Source: Sedimentibacter saalensis
Lineage (GTDB): Bacteria > Bacillota > Clostridia > Tissierellales > Sedimentibacteraceae
Assembly (NCBI RefSeq): GCF_007830175.1
Contig: NZ_VLKH01000010.1
Location: 62,001-126,000, forward strand
Direction: 5' to 3'
Length of the DNA stretch: 64,000 nt
The notes beneath the pieces are model-generated. The model worked only from the letters and a program-made list of their open reading frames with translations, was not told where the DNA came from and ran no database searches. Within the stretch, counting starts at the first letter, position 1. Every line of letters starts with the position of its first letter. The position numbers were made by a program, and so were the translations under genes. Positions 7,204-16,302 of the stretch are shown here, piece after piece.

Positions 7204-8787
7204 TTATTTTGCTACTTTTACGTTTGTTAACTTGTGATATCCTATAGGATCCATCACAAACCCTTCAACTTTAGCACTAGCACCTGCAGTTATTGTTGAA
7301 TAATATATAGGTGCATTATTATTGATTTCTTTAAGTAAAATTGATAAGTCTTCATAAGCTTTCAATCTAACACTTTCATCTGTACTAGTTCTTGCTTTCT
7401 CAATCAATTTATCAACTTCAGGATCATTCAAAAATGACCTGTTACCAGCAGCACCTTTTTGTGAAGAATGCTCTAAAGAATAGTATGTGTAATCAGCATC
7501 AGTCGTTGAAGTAACCCATCCAAAGTATCCCATATCATGTTTTCCTGCAGAAGAATCAGCAATAAATTTACCAAATTCAAGAACCTCAACCTTTGCTTTG
7601 ATGCCAACTTCCTGTAACATTGCTTGAATAGCCTGGCATACTTCTATACGTATCTGATTATCATTTACCCAGATACTTGTTTCGAAGCCATTAGCATATC
7701 CAGCTTCAGCTAACAATTGTTTTGCTTTTTCAGGATTATATTCATATTTACCAGGGCTAAAATAACCGTATACTGCTGGAGCAATTATGGCATCTGCTGC
7801 TTCACCTGAACCTGAAGCAATTGTGTCAATTATTAAATCCCTATCAATAGCTATGTTTATGGCCTCTCTAACTTTCTCATTATCAAATGGCTTCTTATTT
7901 GTGTTCATAGAAATATAGTAACATGTTAATGATGGAGCTTCAAATAATGTTAAATCCGGGTTGTTTCTAATTTTAGCCAAGTCATTAGGTATTATATCAT
8001 ACGCCAAATCAATTTCACCAGTTTCCAATGCTATTGTTCTTTGTGCAGCTTCAGGTATAACTTTCATAACTAATTTATTAGTTGCCGGCGCCCCAGCATA
8101 GTAATCATTAAAAGCTTCAAGTGTTGCAGAATCCCCTTGTTTCCATTCTACAAATTTGTATGGGCCTGAGCCAATTGGGTTTTTAATAAAGGCATCCACA
8201 TCTTTTTCTACTATTGCTTTAGGAATTATAGCAGAAAATGGTACCGATAGATTTCTTAATGCAGGGGCATATGGCGCATCCAATTTTACCTCAACAGTAT
8301 AATTATCAATAACTGTAACCGTATCAATAAAGTCTACAATATAAGAAACTGCAGCAGAAGCAATTGCCCTGTCAAGGGAAAATTTTACATCATCAGCTGT
8401 AAGTTCAGAACCATCATGGAACTTTATACCCTTTCTTATATGAAAAACATAAGTTGTATCATTAGGTTGATCCCAACTTTCAGCAATTTGAGGTTCCAAT
8501 TCACCTGTTTTCGCATTTACCACTGTTAGTGTGTCAAATATTTGATCTGTTACTTGTACCGCTGTTGTTTCTTTACCTTGGTGAGGGTCTAAAGATGTTA
8601 TGTCAGCTCCTTGTGCCCAAACCAATGTATCTTTGTACTGCTTTTCTGTGTTTTGCTGTCCATTGTCGCTTTGTTGTTCGTCATTGTTTGCCGGAGTATT
8701 ATCCGCATTCTGAGAGCAAGCCACTATCATAACCAACATAGCAACAATCATTGCAAATAATGCGAGTTTTTTTAATTGTCTTTTCAT
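7204..8787 (-). CDS. Oligopeptide/dipeptide ABC transporter substrate-binding lipoprotein (SBP family 5)
   Basis: The extracellular binding protein of the importer encoded upstream; 527 residues, the usual length for DppA/OppA-type proteins. The signal peptide ends in the lipobox IVAC, with Cys24 as the lipid anchor, followed by a Ser/Asn/Gln-rich linker. The mature part starts with the family motif TLVWAQGADITSLDPH, and ESWDQPNDTTYVFHIRKGIKFHDG near 103 is the SBP_bac_5 signature region. It is placed after the ATPase genes, 54 bp from the F subunit, and before a strong hairpin. The ligand may be a peptide or a modified peptide, given the creatininase and peptidases around it. Confidence 0.93.
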   Translation of the reverse strand: MKRQLKKLALFAMIVAMLVMIVACSQNADNTPANNDEQQSDNGQQNTEKQYKDTLVWAQGADITSLDPHQGKETTAVQVTDQIFDTLTVVNAKTGELEPQIAESWDQPNDTTYVFHIRKGIKFHDGSELTADDVKFSLDRAIASAAVSYIVDFIDTVTVIDNYTVEVKLDAPYAPALRNLSVPFSAIIPKAIVEKDVDAFIKNPIGSGPYKFVEWKQGDSATLEAFNDYYAGAPATNKLVMKVIPEAAQRTIALETGEIDLAYDIIPNDLAKIRNNPDLTLFEAPSLTCYYISMNTNKKPFDNEKVREAINIAIDRDLIIDTIASGSGEAADAIIAPAVYGYFSPGKYEYNPEKAKQLLAEAGYANGFETSIWVNDNQIRIEVCQAIQAMLQEVGIKAKVEVLEFGKFIADSSAGKHDMGYFGWVTSTTDADYTYYSLEHSSQKGAAGNRSFLNDPEVDKLIEKARTSTDESVRLKAYEDLSILLKEINNNAPIYYSTITAGASAKVEGFVMDPIGYHKLTNVKVAK

Positions 8788-8841
8788 ATACTTCTCCTTG
8801 TCGTAATTTTTATAAAAACTGTTTTACAGTCTCTACCATAT

Positions 8842-9801
8842 TTAAGCTAATACACAATTTACAAAATGTCCCGGTTCCACTTCTTTAGTTGCAATATCTC
8901 CACCGATACAAGATTCAGTAGCATAAAGACATCTTTTTGAAAAACGGCATCCAGGTTTTGGATTAATAGGTGATGTTATTTCTCCCTTAAGAAATATTCT
9001 ATCCATCTTATAATCAGGATCCGGCACTGGTATTGCAGAAAGCAAAGCCTTTGTATATGGATGAACTGGATTTTCAAATAATTTTTTTGAAGGGGCCTTC
9101 TCAACCATTTGACCTAAATACATAACCGCTATATCGTTTGCAAAATGCTTTACAACTGAAAGATCGTGTGTTATAAACATATAAGTCAAATTTAACTCGT
9201 CCTGTAAATCCTGCATTAAGTTCAATATTTGAGCTTGAATTGATACGTCTAAAGCTGAAACAGGTTCATCGCATACTATAAATTCAGGGTTAACGGCTAA
9301 TGCCCTGGCAATACCAATTCTTTGACGTCTACCTCCATCAAGTTCATGAGGATATGTATTTATCAATCTTTTGGCAAGACCAACCAACTCCATTACTTTA
9401 TCAACTTGTGCATTTAATCCTTTTTTATCTGACTTAAGGAAAATCCCTTGTACCATTAAAGGTTCAATTATTGCTTCACTAACGGTCATCCTTGGATTAA
9501 GAGAAGCAAATGGGTCTTGAAAAATTATTTGCATCTTTTTTCTCATATTTTTCATTTGAACTTTATTATATTGTATGATATCTTCACCTTTATATAATAC
9601 CTTCCCGGATGTTGGTTCATGAAGCCTTAATATTGCACGGCCCATTGTAGACTTTCCACATCCAGATTCTCCAACTACCCCTAAGGTTTCGCCTTTTTTA
9701 ATAGAAAAATTCATATCATCTACAGCATGTAAAAGTCCGCTTGGCGTATCAAAATATTTTTTTAAGTGTTCGACTTTTAATAATTCATCATTTTCAATCA
9801 T
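8842..9801 (-). CDS. dppF: Oligopeptide ABC transporter ATP-binding protein, DppF/OppF type
   Basis: The second ATPase of the peptide importer, 319 residues from ATG 9801, which follows AGAGGA. An upstream in-frame start at 9855 would overlap the preceding gene and lacks a ribosome site. GVVGESGCGKST near 40 is Walker A, FIVCDEPVSALD near 170 is Walker B, and THDLSVV holds the switch His. The ABC signature reads LDGGRRQR instead of the common LSGGQRQR, a variant known among clostridial DppF-like proteins. The C-terminal Cys-containing oligo_HPY region (GCRFSKRC) is present and may carry an iron-sulfur site as in related transporters. Confidence 0.92.
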   Translation of the reverse strand: MIENDELLKVEHLKKYFDTPSGLLHAVDDMNFSIKKGETLGVVGESGCGKSTMGRAILRLHEPTSGKVLYKGEDIIQYNKVQMKNMRKKMQIIFQDPFASLNPRMTVSEAIIEPLMVQGIFLKSDKKGLNAQVDKVMELVGLAKRLINTYPHELDGGRRQRIGIARALAVNPEFIVCDEPVSALDVSIQAQILNLMQDLQDELNLTYMFITHDLSVVKHFANDIAVMYLGQMVEKAPSKKLFENPVHPYTKALLSAIPVPDPDYKMDRIFLKGEITSPINPKPGCRFSKRCLYATESCIGGDIATKEVEPGHFVNCVLA

Positions 9802-9817
9802 ATTATTATCCTCTTTT

Positions 9818-10777
9818 CTACTGGTAAAGAATGCATCTAACCTTATGAGTTTCACTCAGCTGAACCATATCTGGTAGTTTTTCTGCGCAAATAGGTTTTG
9901 AATATTTGCATCTATCATAAAATTTACACCCTTTAGGCAGTTTTGTTGGGTCCGGCATTATTCCAACTATAGCTTGCAACCTGTTCACATTTACAGTTAA
10001 ACTTGGAATAGAGCCAAATAATCCTTCAGTGTAAGGATGTTTTGTTTCTTTATAAATCTCTTTTAATGAGCCATATTCCACTATTTCTCCTGCATATATA
10101 ATTGCTACATAGTCGCAGTTTTGAGCAACCACCCCCAAATCGTGCGTAATTAGCAACATGGATGTATTATTTTCTGATTTTAATTTATAAATCATGTCAA
10201 GAACTTGTGCCTGAATTGTAACATCTAAAGCTGTAGTTGGCTCATCAGCTATAAGAATTTTAGGATTGCAAGCCAATGCAATAGCAATAACGACCCTTTG
10301 CTTCATGCCTCCTGAAAATTGATGAGGATATTCATCATATCGTTCTTTTGGAATACCCACCCTCTCCAACATATCCTCGGCCAATATTCTCGCACTTGCC
10401 TTTGTTATTTTATTATGGTTAATTATAACTTCCATAATTTGTTCTCCAACCGTTAAGACAGGGTTTAACGAGGTCATGGGATCCTGAAAAATCATTGAAA
10501 TATGTTGCCCACGTATTTTTTGCATTTCTATATTTGTTAATTTTGTTAAATCTTTACCCTCATATAAAACTTGGCCTCCTACTATCTTGCCTGGAGGATT
10601 TGGTACAAGTCCCATTATACCCCGTGCCAAGGTAGTTTTTCCTGCACCGGTTTCACCGACTAAACCAAGAGTTTCTCCTACGCCCAATTTAAGGTTAACG
10701 TCATTTAGTGCTTGCACAATACCATCATCTGTTTCATAATATATAGTTAAGTCCTTAATATCTAATAAATTACTCAT
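9818..10777 (-). CDS. dppD: Oligopeptide ABC transporter ATP-binding protein, DppD/OppD type
   Basis: The first ATPase of the peptide importer, 319 residues. Walker A (GLVGETGAGKTT near 40), signature FSGGMKQR near 155, Walker B ILIADEPTTALD near 173, the switch His in THDLGVV, and a C-terminal oligo_HPY segment (GCKFYDRC) are all in place. ATG 10777 is chosen because GGAAAGG stands nine bases before it; the longer frame opening at TTG 10795 would include that ribosome site. The gene lies 22 bp after the C permease and 16 bp before the F ATPase. Confidence 0.93.
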   Translation of the reverse strand: MSNLLDIKDLTIYYETDDGIVQALNDVNLKLGVGETLGLVGETGAGKTTLARGIMGLVPNPPGKIVGGQVLYEGKDLTKLTNIEMQKIRGQHISMIFQDPMTSLNPVLTVGEQIMEVIINHNKITKASARILAEDMLERVGIPKERYDEYPHQFSGGMKQRVVIAIALACNPKILIADEPTTALDVTIQAQVLDMIYKLKSENNTSMLLITHDLGVVAQNCDYVAIIYAGEIVEYGSLKEIYKETKHPYTEGLFGSIPSLTVNVNRLQAIVGIMPDPTKLPKGCKFYDRCKYSKPICAEKLPDMVQLSETHKVRCILYQ

Positions 10778-10799
10778 ATCATCGTACCTTTCCAATTTA

Positions 10800-11702
10800 T
10801 TAATTTTTTAGTCTTGGATCTAGTGCATCCCTAAGCCCATCACCAACAAGATTTAGTGCAAGTATAGTAAACATGATGCCTAACCCGGGAATTGCCGTAA
10901 CATGCCAAGCATCTCTTATATAAGTTCTTGCATTTGATAGCATCGCGCCCCACTCTGGTGTTGGAGGCTGAATTCCCAACCCTAAGAATGATAGCCCTGC
11001 TATTGATAGAATTGCGCTAGCAATTCCAAGAGTAAACTGTACAATTAACGGAGATAGTGAATTTGGAATAATATACTTAAGAATAATTCTAATATCACTA
11101 CACCCAATTGCTCTTGCTGCCTCAATAAATTCTTGGTCTTTAACAGTAAGAACTGATGCACGTACTGTACGTGCAAATCTTGGAATCAATGATACTGCGA
11201 TTGCTATTAGAACATTAATTAAGCTTGTTCCAAGCGAAGCAACTATAGCTATTGCTAAAAGCATGGAAGGAATAGCTAAAAGAATATCCATTAACCTCAT
11301 TATTACATTATCTGTCACTTTTCCATAAAAACCTGAGACAGCTCCCAAAACTCCTCCGACAATACATGATAACACAATTGCTATTGTCCCCATAAATAAG
11401 GAATAACGTGTACCCCAAAGCATTCTCATCAATACGTCTCGACCAAATTCATCCAATCCGAAAATATGCCCAGGGCTGGGTCCCTCTAATCTTCTGCGTA
11501 AATCTTGTTTAATTATATGTTGATTATAAAAAGATTGCCCTGTTGCTATATCTATAACTATAGTGGCAAACGCTATTATGACAAGTATAATCATAAAGTA
11601 TAATCCAATCATAGCCATTTTGTTTTTTTTGAATCTTCTCCAGGTATCCTCCCATAAAGAACGTTGCTCACTTACTTTATTTGCATTTTTAACTTTTTCC
11701 AT
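10800..11702 (-). CDS. dppC: Oligopeptide ABC transporter permease, DppC/OppC type
   Basis: An inner-membrane permease of 300 residues. It has an N-terminal OppC_N helix at about 33-55 after a charged tail, the periplasmic segment GPSPGHIFGLDEFGRDVLMRM near 75 typical of DppC, and five further helices with the EAA-type loop EFIEAARAIGCSDIRIILKYIIPN near 190 that contacts the ATPases. It starts at ATG 11702, eight bases after the B permease stop. It works as a heterodimer with DppB. Confidence 0.94.
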   Translation of the reverse strand: MEKVKNANKVSEQRSLWEDTWRRFKKNKMAMIGLYFMIILVIIAFATIVIDIATGQSFYNQHIIKQDLRRRLEGPSPGHIFGLDEFGRDVLMRMLWGTRYSLFMGTIAIVLSCIVGGVLGAVSGFYGKVTDNVIMRLMDILLAIPSMLLAIAIVASLGTSLINVLIAIAVSLIPRFARTVRASVLTVKDQEFIEAARAIGCSDIRIILKYIIPNSLSPLIVQFTLGIASAILSIAGLSFLGLGIQPPTPEWGAMLSNARTYIRDAWHVTAIPGLGIMFTILALNLVGDGLRDALDPRLKN

Positions 11703-11710
11703 GTGATTAC

Positions 11711-12658
11711 CTACTTTCTCTTATACTGTGACTTTATACGTGGATCAACAAATGCATAGACTATATCTACAATTAAATTTACAACTGTAAACATTATTGC
11801 AAGGAAAATAACCGATCCTAATACCAGCGGAATATCCTTAGATTTTATTGAGTCTATCATAAGTCGTCCAACTCCAGGCCAGGAAAAAACAGTTTCTGTA
11901 AGCATTGAACCTCCTAAAAGCGTTCCAAACTGTAACCCTACTGCAGTTATAATAGGTATCATAGCATTTTTTAGCATATGGTGATTTGTTATAATCTTTT
12001 CAGATAACCCTTTTGCTCTTGCAGTACTAATATAATCTTGACGAGTTACGTCCAACATAGATGACCTAGTCATTCTTGCAATTACAGCCGCAGACATAGC
12101 TCCCAAACTAAATGAAGGTAATATTAAACTTTTGATAAGCGGTATAAACCCTACGCCCATGCCTTGTGAAGGTAAAATTTTTAAATTTAATGAGAAAAAT
12201 ATTACTAACATTAATCCTAACCAAAAGACCGGCATAGAAACACCTATTAAAGCAATAATCATTGAAATGTTATCCATCATTGAGTATTGCTTTAACGCAG
12301 AGGTTATCCCTGTTGGTATCCCAATTAATAATGCTATAAGTGTACTTATTACAGCTAAAATAAAGGTATTAGGGAATCTTTGTATTACTTGATCCCAAAC
12401 ATCTAAATTGTTTCTGTAAGATGTACCTAAATCTCCATGTACTAAATTCACCATATAATTGCCATATCGAACAAATATCGGGTCGTTTAATCCCAACTCT
12501 TCACGTTTCATTTCCAATGCTTCCGCAGTTGCTTGGTCACCTAAAATTATTGCTGCCGGATCTCCCGGTGAAAGATTCAAAATAAAAAATACAATGAATG
12601 TTACGCCAATAATTACAGGTATCAACATCAATACGCGTCTAAATATATACTTATACAT
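11711..12658 (-). CDS. dppB: Oligopeptide ABC transporter permease, DppB/OppB type
   Basis: An inner-membrane permease of 315 residues with six helices. The N-terminus MYKYIFRRVLMLIPVIIGVT is the family hallmark, LSPGDPAAIILG near 29 follows, and the EAA loop DYISTARAKGLSEKII near 205 docks to the ATPase. The start is ATG 12658 with GGAGTG upstream. It is the first transporter gene; the 193-bp leader before it holds a 14-bp tandem repeat. Confidence 0.94.
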   Translation of the reverse strand: MYKYIFRRVLMLIPVIIGVTFIVFFILNLSPGDPAAIILGDQATAEALEMKREELGLNDPIFVRYGNYMVNLVHGDLGTSYRNNLDVWDQVIQRFPNTFILAVISTLIALLIGIPTGITSALKQYSMMDNISMIIALIGVSMPVFWLGLMLVIFFSLNLKILPSQGMGVGFIPLIKSLILPSFSLGAMSAAVIARMTRSSMLDVTRQDYISTARAKGLSEKIITNHHMLKNAMIPIITAVGLQFGTLLGGSMLTETVFSWPGVGRLMIDSIKSKDIPLVLGSVIFLAIMFTVVNLIVDIVYAFVDPRIKSQYKRK

Positions 12659-12746
12659 GTCTCACACTCCGTTAAAAATACTTTCTATTTTTTTATTTTG
12701 TATTCTAATTATTTACTTATATCTAATCCTTTTATTATGAACCTTA

Positions 12747-12786
12747 GTATTATCATGTTTGTATTATCATGTTTGTACTATCATTG
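12747..12786. repeat. 14-bp tandem repeat upstream of the peptide-transport genes
   Basis: Two exact copies of GTATTATCATGTTT (12747-12760 and 12761-12774) are followed by a partial third (GTACTATCATTG). The repeat lies between the NIF3 gene and dppB, about 90 bp before the dppB start. It may bind a regulator such as the RpiR protein upstream, or it may be neutral slippage. Confidence 0.6.
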
Positions 12787-12851
12787 CTGACTCCTTCCCA
12801 TAAAATAAAAGGATGTGCATAATATATAACAACATGCGATGATTCACCTTT

Positions 12852-13664
12852 CTATATATCACTCATATTAGGCTTTTCTTCTATGAATTCGCATGGTAGC
12901 CCAAGTTTTATAAAAAAATTTGAAATGGATATTAAGGCAAATTTTTCTGTTGAATAGTGCGTGCCTCCAATAATATTAATTTCGTTACATTCAGCGAGCT
13001 CGTGTATTTTGGGAACCCAAAAGACTTCCTTGTTCGTCACGCCTGTTACAAATGTGTTAATGCCTTGTTTTTTTAGAAATTCATATATGTCTTGTTTTGC
13101 GCAGCCAGCCATAACCGCAATACGTTTGTTTTTAATTTCCTTGTCGCCGTAAGCATATAATTTTACATCATGTCCCAAGATTTTTTCCAAGCTTGTGCAC
13201 AAGTCAGCTACATTCCCATAACCTCCATAGCAAAGTTCCCCCATATATACACCGTTTTGAAGATAAAATGTATCATATGGTTTTAATCCCAATGTTATGG
13301 ATAGGGTATAGCTTGGAGAAAATATGCTGTGCCTGTCTAAAGGGATATGGTAAGAAAAAAGATTAATACGATTTTCCTTCATTCGATGTATTAAATGGTC
13401 TGGTATATCCGGATATGCCAAGTTCTCATTTGCTTTAGGCGGAACAGGATGATGTGTAAAAATCATAATATCCTTTTCATTCCTTGACAAAACTTCATTT
13501 ATTACTTCCTCAGAAGCAAATGTTGAGGTATAAATTTTTTTTACTAAATCAGTATTGTGATGCTGTATGCCAATCCTTGGAAAAATATCCGTGCATTCCT
13601 GCGGTCGAAAAATTCGTTCTAATGATTTATATAAATCCCTTGCATTCTCTCCTGAAAAGTTCAT
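12852..13664 (-). CDS. NIF3-like dinuclear metal protein
   Basis: A 270-residue member of the NIF3/DUF34 family, whose members bind two metals; some have been annotated as GTP cyclohydrolase type 2, but the cellular role is unsettled. IMIFTHHPVPP near 68 provides the first His pair, FSYHIPLDRH near 103 the second His/Asp set, and IIGGTHYSTEKFA near 232 the last His and Glu. It lies 72 bp after the RpiR regulator and before the peptide importer on the same strand, so it probably belongs to the same transcription unit or regulon. Confidence 0.85.
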   Translation of the reverse strand: MNFSGENARDLYKSLERIFRPQECTDIFPRIGIQHHNTDLVKKIYTSTFASEEVINEVLSRNEKDIMIFTHHPVPPKANENLAYPDIPDHLIHRMKENRINLFSYHIPLDRHSIFSPSYTLSITLGLKPYDTFYLQNGVYMGELCYGGYGNVADLCTSLEKILGHDVKLYAYGDKEIKNKRIAVMAGCAKQDIYEFLKKQGINTFVTGVTNKEVFWVPKIHELAECNEINIIGGTHYSTEKFALISISNFFIKLGLPCEFIEEKPNMSDI

Positions 13665-13736
13665 TTGATCTATCCCCGTAATTTTTTATTTTTAAAATGG
13701 CAATATTTCCAACCACAATTCTTTAGAGCATAAACA

Positions 13737-14636
13737 TCAACTCATATAATCTTTATAATTTACTGTTTCTTCTGAAACTTGTTTATTTTCATTAATAAAT
13801 TGACTTACCAACAACTCTTCTTTAACAATTTTGTCCAACTGCTCTCCAAGCTGTATTGCAATAAACGATGTAAGAAGTTCTATAAATTTCATTGGCATGG
13901 AAAGTGAATTGTAAAAAAATGGGGTTTCAGTCTTACATAGGAAATTGTATCCATCTTCTGTGATAGCAGGTGAATTCATACTATTAGTAATAGTTATAAT
14001 TTTTGCACCTTTCATCTTAGCAAACTTTATTACTTCTACGGTCGGTATATGATAAGGTGGAAAGGAAAATAAAATAATGAAATCATTACTATCAACCCTC
14101 GCAAGAGCAGTCCTAACAGCATCATTATCCTCTAATTTTATTGATGAAGCTTTCAATCTTAAGTAGATTAACTTATTGGATAAATAATCAGCCAAGGCTT
14201 TTGACGCATTATGGCCAAAAATAGTTATATCATTCGCATTTAGCAGCTCATTTGCACATTCAAAAATCTTGTCAACCTCTACGCCTTTTATCATATCTTC
14301 AACGTTTTTTCGTTCAAGAAAACAAATCATTTTGAATAAGCTTTTCATTTTTTGTTTTGAATCAGATGAATGTCGAGCCATATATTCAATATCTTTAAAA
14401 TTTAAATTGTTTTTTTCATTGCCTCGTAAAGCTTCTTTTAATCCAATAAAATTTTTAAACCCCAAATTTTCACATAATCGCAAAATTGAAACTTCCGATG
14501 CATTAGCACGCCTTGATAGTTCCTTTAAAGATAAAAAAACAACATCTTCATAATTGCTTATGATATATTCATATATTTCCTGTTGTTTTTTTGTAAGTTT
14601 ATTATACTTTTTATAAAAAAAACTTATATTAGCCAT
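13737..14636 (-). CDS. RpiR/MurR-family transcriptional regulator (HTH plus SIS)
   Basis: Residues 1-75 form the RpiR-type winged HTH (LTKKQQEIYEYIISNYEDV, then LSLKELSRRANASEVSILRLCENLGF). Residues about 125-255 form a SIS fold (ITIFGHNASKALADYLSNKL, then FIILFSFPPYHIPTVEVIKFAKMKGAKIITIT), which in this family senses sugar phosphates. ATG 14636 follows AGAGG. A strong promoter lies directly upstream. As the first gene before NIF3 and the peptide importer, it is the likely regulator of that operon; the effector is unknown. Confidence 0.92.
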   Translation of the reverse strand: MANISFFYKKYNKLTKKQQEIYEYIISNYEDVVFLSLKELSRRANASEVSILRLCENLGFKNFIGLKEALRGNEKNNLNFKDIEYMARHSSDSKQKMKSLFKMICFLERKNVEDMIKGVEVDKIFECANELLNANDITIFGHNASKALADYLSNKLIYLRLKASSIKLEDNDAVRTALARVDSNDFIILFSFPPYHIPTVEVIKFAKMKGAKIITITNSMNSPAITEDGYNFLCKTETPFFYNSLSMPMKFIELLTSFIAIQLGEQLDKIVKEELLVSQFINENKQVSEETVNYKDYMS

Positions 14637-14662
14637 ACATACCTCTTTATAATGTTTGCTTT

Positions 14663-14691
14663 ATTGTACTATGACATATTGCCATTGTCAA
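14663..14691 (-). promoter_or_regulatory. Strong sigma-A promoter of the RpiR gene
   Basis: On the minus strand TTGACA, 17 bp, TACAAT, one base from consensus in the -10. It ends 27 bp before the rpiR-type start codon. Confidence 0.8.
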
Positions 14692-15004
14692 CAGAAAAAA
14701 CGTTGTCAATTCAATATAGTTTAAAGTGTTTACTTTACTTGTCGCTATTTTGTTAACATTTCCATTTAAATAAGTTGTATATAAAAGCAAAATTTTATTC
14801 ATAACATTTCAATATCTGCATTATAATTTTATTAAAAATAACAAAAACCCTGAATCGACAATAAATATTTACCGTTTCAAGGTCTTGCCTTTTTATAATT
14901 ATAATTTATTGTGATAATACCTACTTTTAGAAATTTCTAACATAAATCTTTGAGAACAAGTTCAACATACTTTACCATGACTTCAACTACGATCTTTATA
15001 ATTA
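14692..15004. other. Intergenic AT-rich region
   Basis: No gene is seen. The right part grades into degraded coding sequence that continues to 15381. Confidence 0.4.
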
Positions 15005-15082
15005 CTATCTTCCCTTGTTTATGCCAGAGCTGTCAATCCATGCAGCAAACTCAGGACTTTTCACGAGGTGTTTACCAGAACC
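15005..15082 (-). pseudogene. Short coding remnant, family unknown
   Basis: An open stretch reads GSGKHLVKSPEFAAWIDSSG and then stops. It has protein-like composition but stops on both sides and no start. I do not recognise the family. It lies among other mobile-element debris. Confidence 0.3.
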
Positions 15083-15282
15083 TTATGGTTCTATTAGTTA
15101 TTCCTATGACCAACTCTTAGGTGGTTTATTCTTCCTTGGAAATGATTATAAAAATTTATAGAGATATTTACTGTATAGACAAACAATTTTTTTGGATTTA
15201 ATGTTTCCAAATCCTATTTAGACTGTACAAACTTTTACTTTGAAATTGACAGAGAGGATGACTTTAGAAGAAGGGGATCTAG

Positions 15283-15381
15283 CAAAAGCAAGAAGATCCT
15301 ATTGTCGGCCTTGGATTGTTGGATCGCAATCAAATACCTATCGGAATGAAAAAAATTGAAAAAGAACTATTGTTTTTATAA
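15283..15381 (+). pseudogene. Transposase fragment, IS1634-like
   Basis: The frame reads QEDPIVGLGLLDRNQIPIGM. This resembles the conserved block of IS1634-family (IS4-group) transposases near the second catalytic Asp. Only about 20 residues match; upstream is a stop and downstream the match ends abruptly at an A-rich junction. No terminal inverted repeats were found. Confidence 0.6.
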
Positions 15382-15704
15382 GGTAATTCAGATAATTTTT
15401 TGCTTTCATGTTGTTCTTCAATATGTTCTTTATATTGGGGTTTGTTTTCATCAATACCTTTTTCACCTAGTAAAGTTTGCATGGCTTCTTTAAAACCTCT
15501 AACTTCATATTCAATCAAGAAATCTAATGTACCACCTCCAATATTTCTTGAAAACCACTTCCATTTGTTGTTTGATATAACTAAGCTGTCATGTTCTTTC
15601 AATCTTACATCACTGTGGCTATAAATCAGTTCATATCCTCTACCTTCAACATAATCTAATAAGGATATATTTTGTACTTTAGCAATTTGATATTTTGTGT
15701 ACAT
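15330..15704 (-). pseudogene. Truncated DUF3991/CHC2-like protein of conjugative elements
   Basis: An N-terminal piece of about 105 residues of the DUF3991 (zinc-finger/Toprim-like) proteins found on integrative and conjugative elements. The order ISLLDYVEGRGYEL, LKEHDSLVI, NKWKWFSRNIGGGTLDFL, EAMQTLLGE follows the family. ATG 15704 has GGAGGT eight bases before it. Full-length proteins are several hundred residues. Here the reading frame runs into the antisense of the transposase fragment, giving the tail IPIGI, so an insertion or deletion has cut the gene. Confidence 0.7.
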
Positions 15705-15765
15705 AGATTCAACCTCCATTTATCATAATTAATAGGCAACAGTATATTATTACTGCTGCCATAAA

Positions 15766-15797
15766 ATAAAAAACTCCTGTTCCAACAGAACAGAAGT
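15766..15797 (-). terminator. Rho-independent terminator
   Basis: ACTTCTGTTC pairs with GAACAGGAGT (one G-U) and is followed by TTTTTTATTTT on the minus strand. It ends the small membrane-protein gene at 15877-16164. It resembles the trpS T-box terminator in sequence, but there is no T-box core next to it. Confidence 0.75.
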
Positions 15798-15876
15798 CAT
15801 CTATGTTTATATCTTTATATTTTTCTATACTTATTACTCTATTTTATGAAAATTATCTTTGGTTTTCCAATTAATG

Positions 15877-16164
15877 TCACCTGTTTTTCTCTTTTACTAT
15901 AGGTTTTAAGAATATGGTCGTTGATAATGAAATACATATGGCAGGTAATAATATTTTTTGGTATAAAAGTGAGAATTCATAATTTGCAACATATATAAGA
16001 AAAAAGTTAACAACGAAAAAAACTATGAAAAATATAGTAAGTACAATTTTAATTTTTTTTATACCCTTACATATAATTAAAATTTTATATAGTAATATCG
16101 TAAGAAATACTGAAATTAAAATCACTAGTAATAAACCATACTTTAAATAAAATTCCAATTCCAT
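15877..16164 (-). CDS. Small three-helix membrane protein
   Basis: 95 residues with membrane segments at about 8-30, 38-60 and 68-86 and a lysine-rich C-terminus (KPIVKEKNR). The family is not recognised. AGGAGGT lies seven bases before the ATG and a clear terminator follows the stop, so it is a real single-gene unit. It sits between mobile-element remnants, and its role is unknown. Confidence 0.7.
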   Translation of the reverse strand: MELEFYLKYGLLLVILISVFLTILLYKILIICKGIKKIKIVLTIFFIVFFVVNFFLIYVANYEFSLLYQKILLPAICISLSTTIFLKPIVKEKNR

Positions 16165-16302
16165 AATAATACCTCCTATTCACTATCATAAAGATTAATA
16201 CTTATCTGCTAATACATTATACAACTAATTTTTAAAAAATCCAATTGTTTGAATTTATTTGATCATTTCGAGGCGAATAAAAGTCCGACAAACTGGAGTT
16301 TG

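Noticed and set aside
15766..15797. A second T-box, because the hairpin resembles the trpS T-box terminator
   Set aside because: No T-box core (GGGTGG), specifier loop or stem I marks are found upstream, and it follows the stop of a small membrane gene as an ordinary terminator does.
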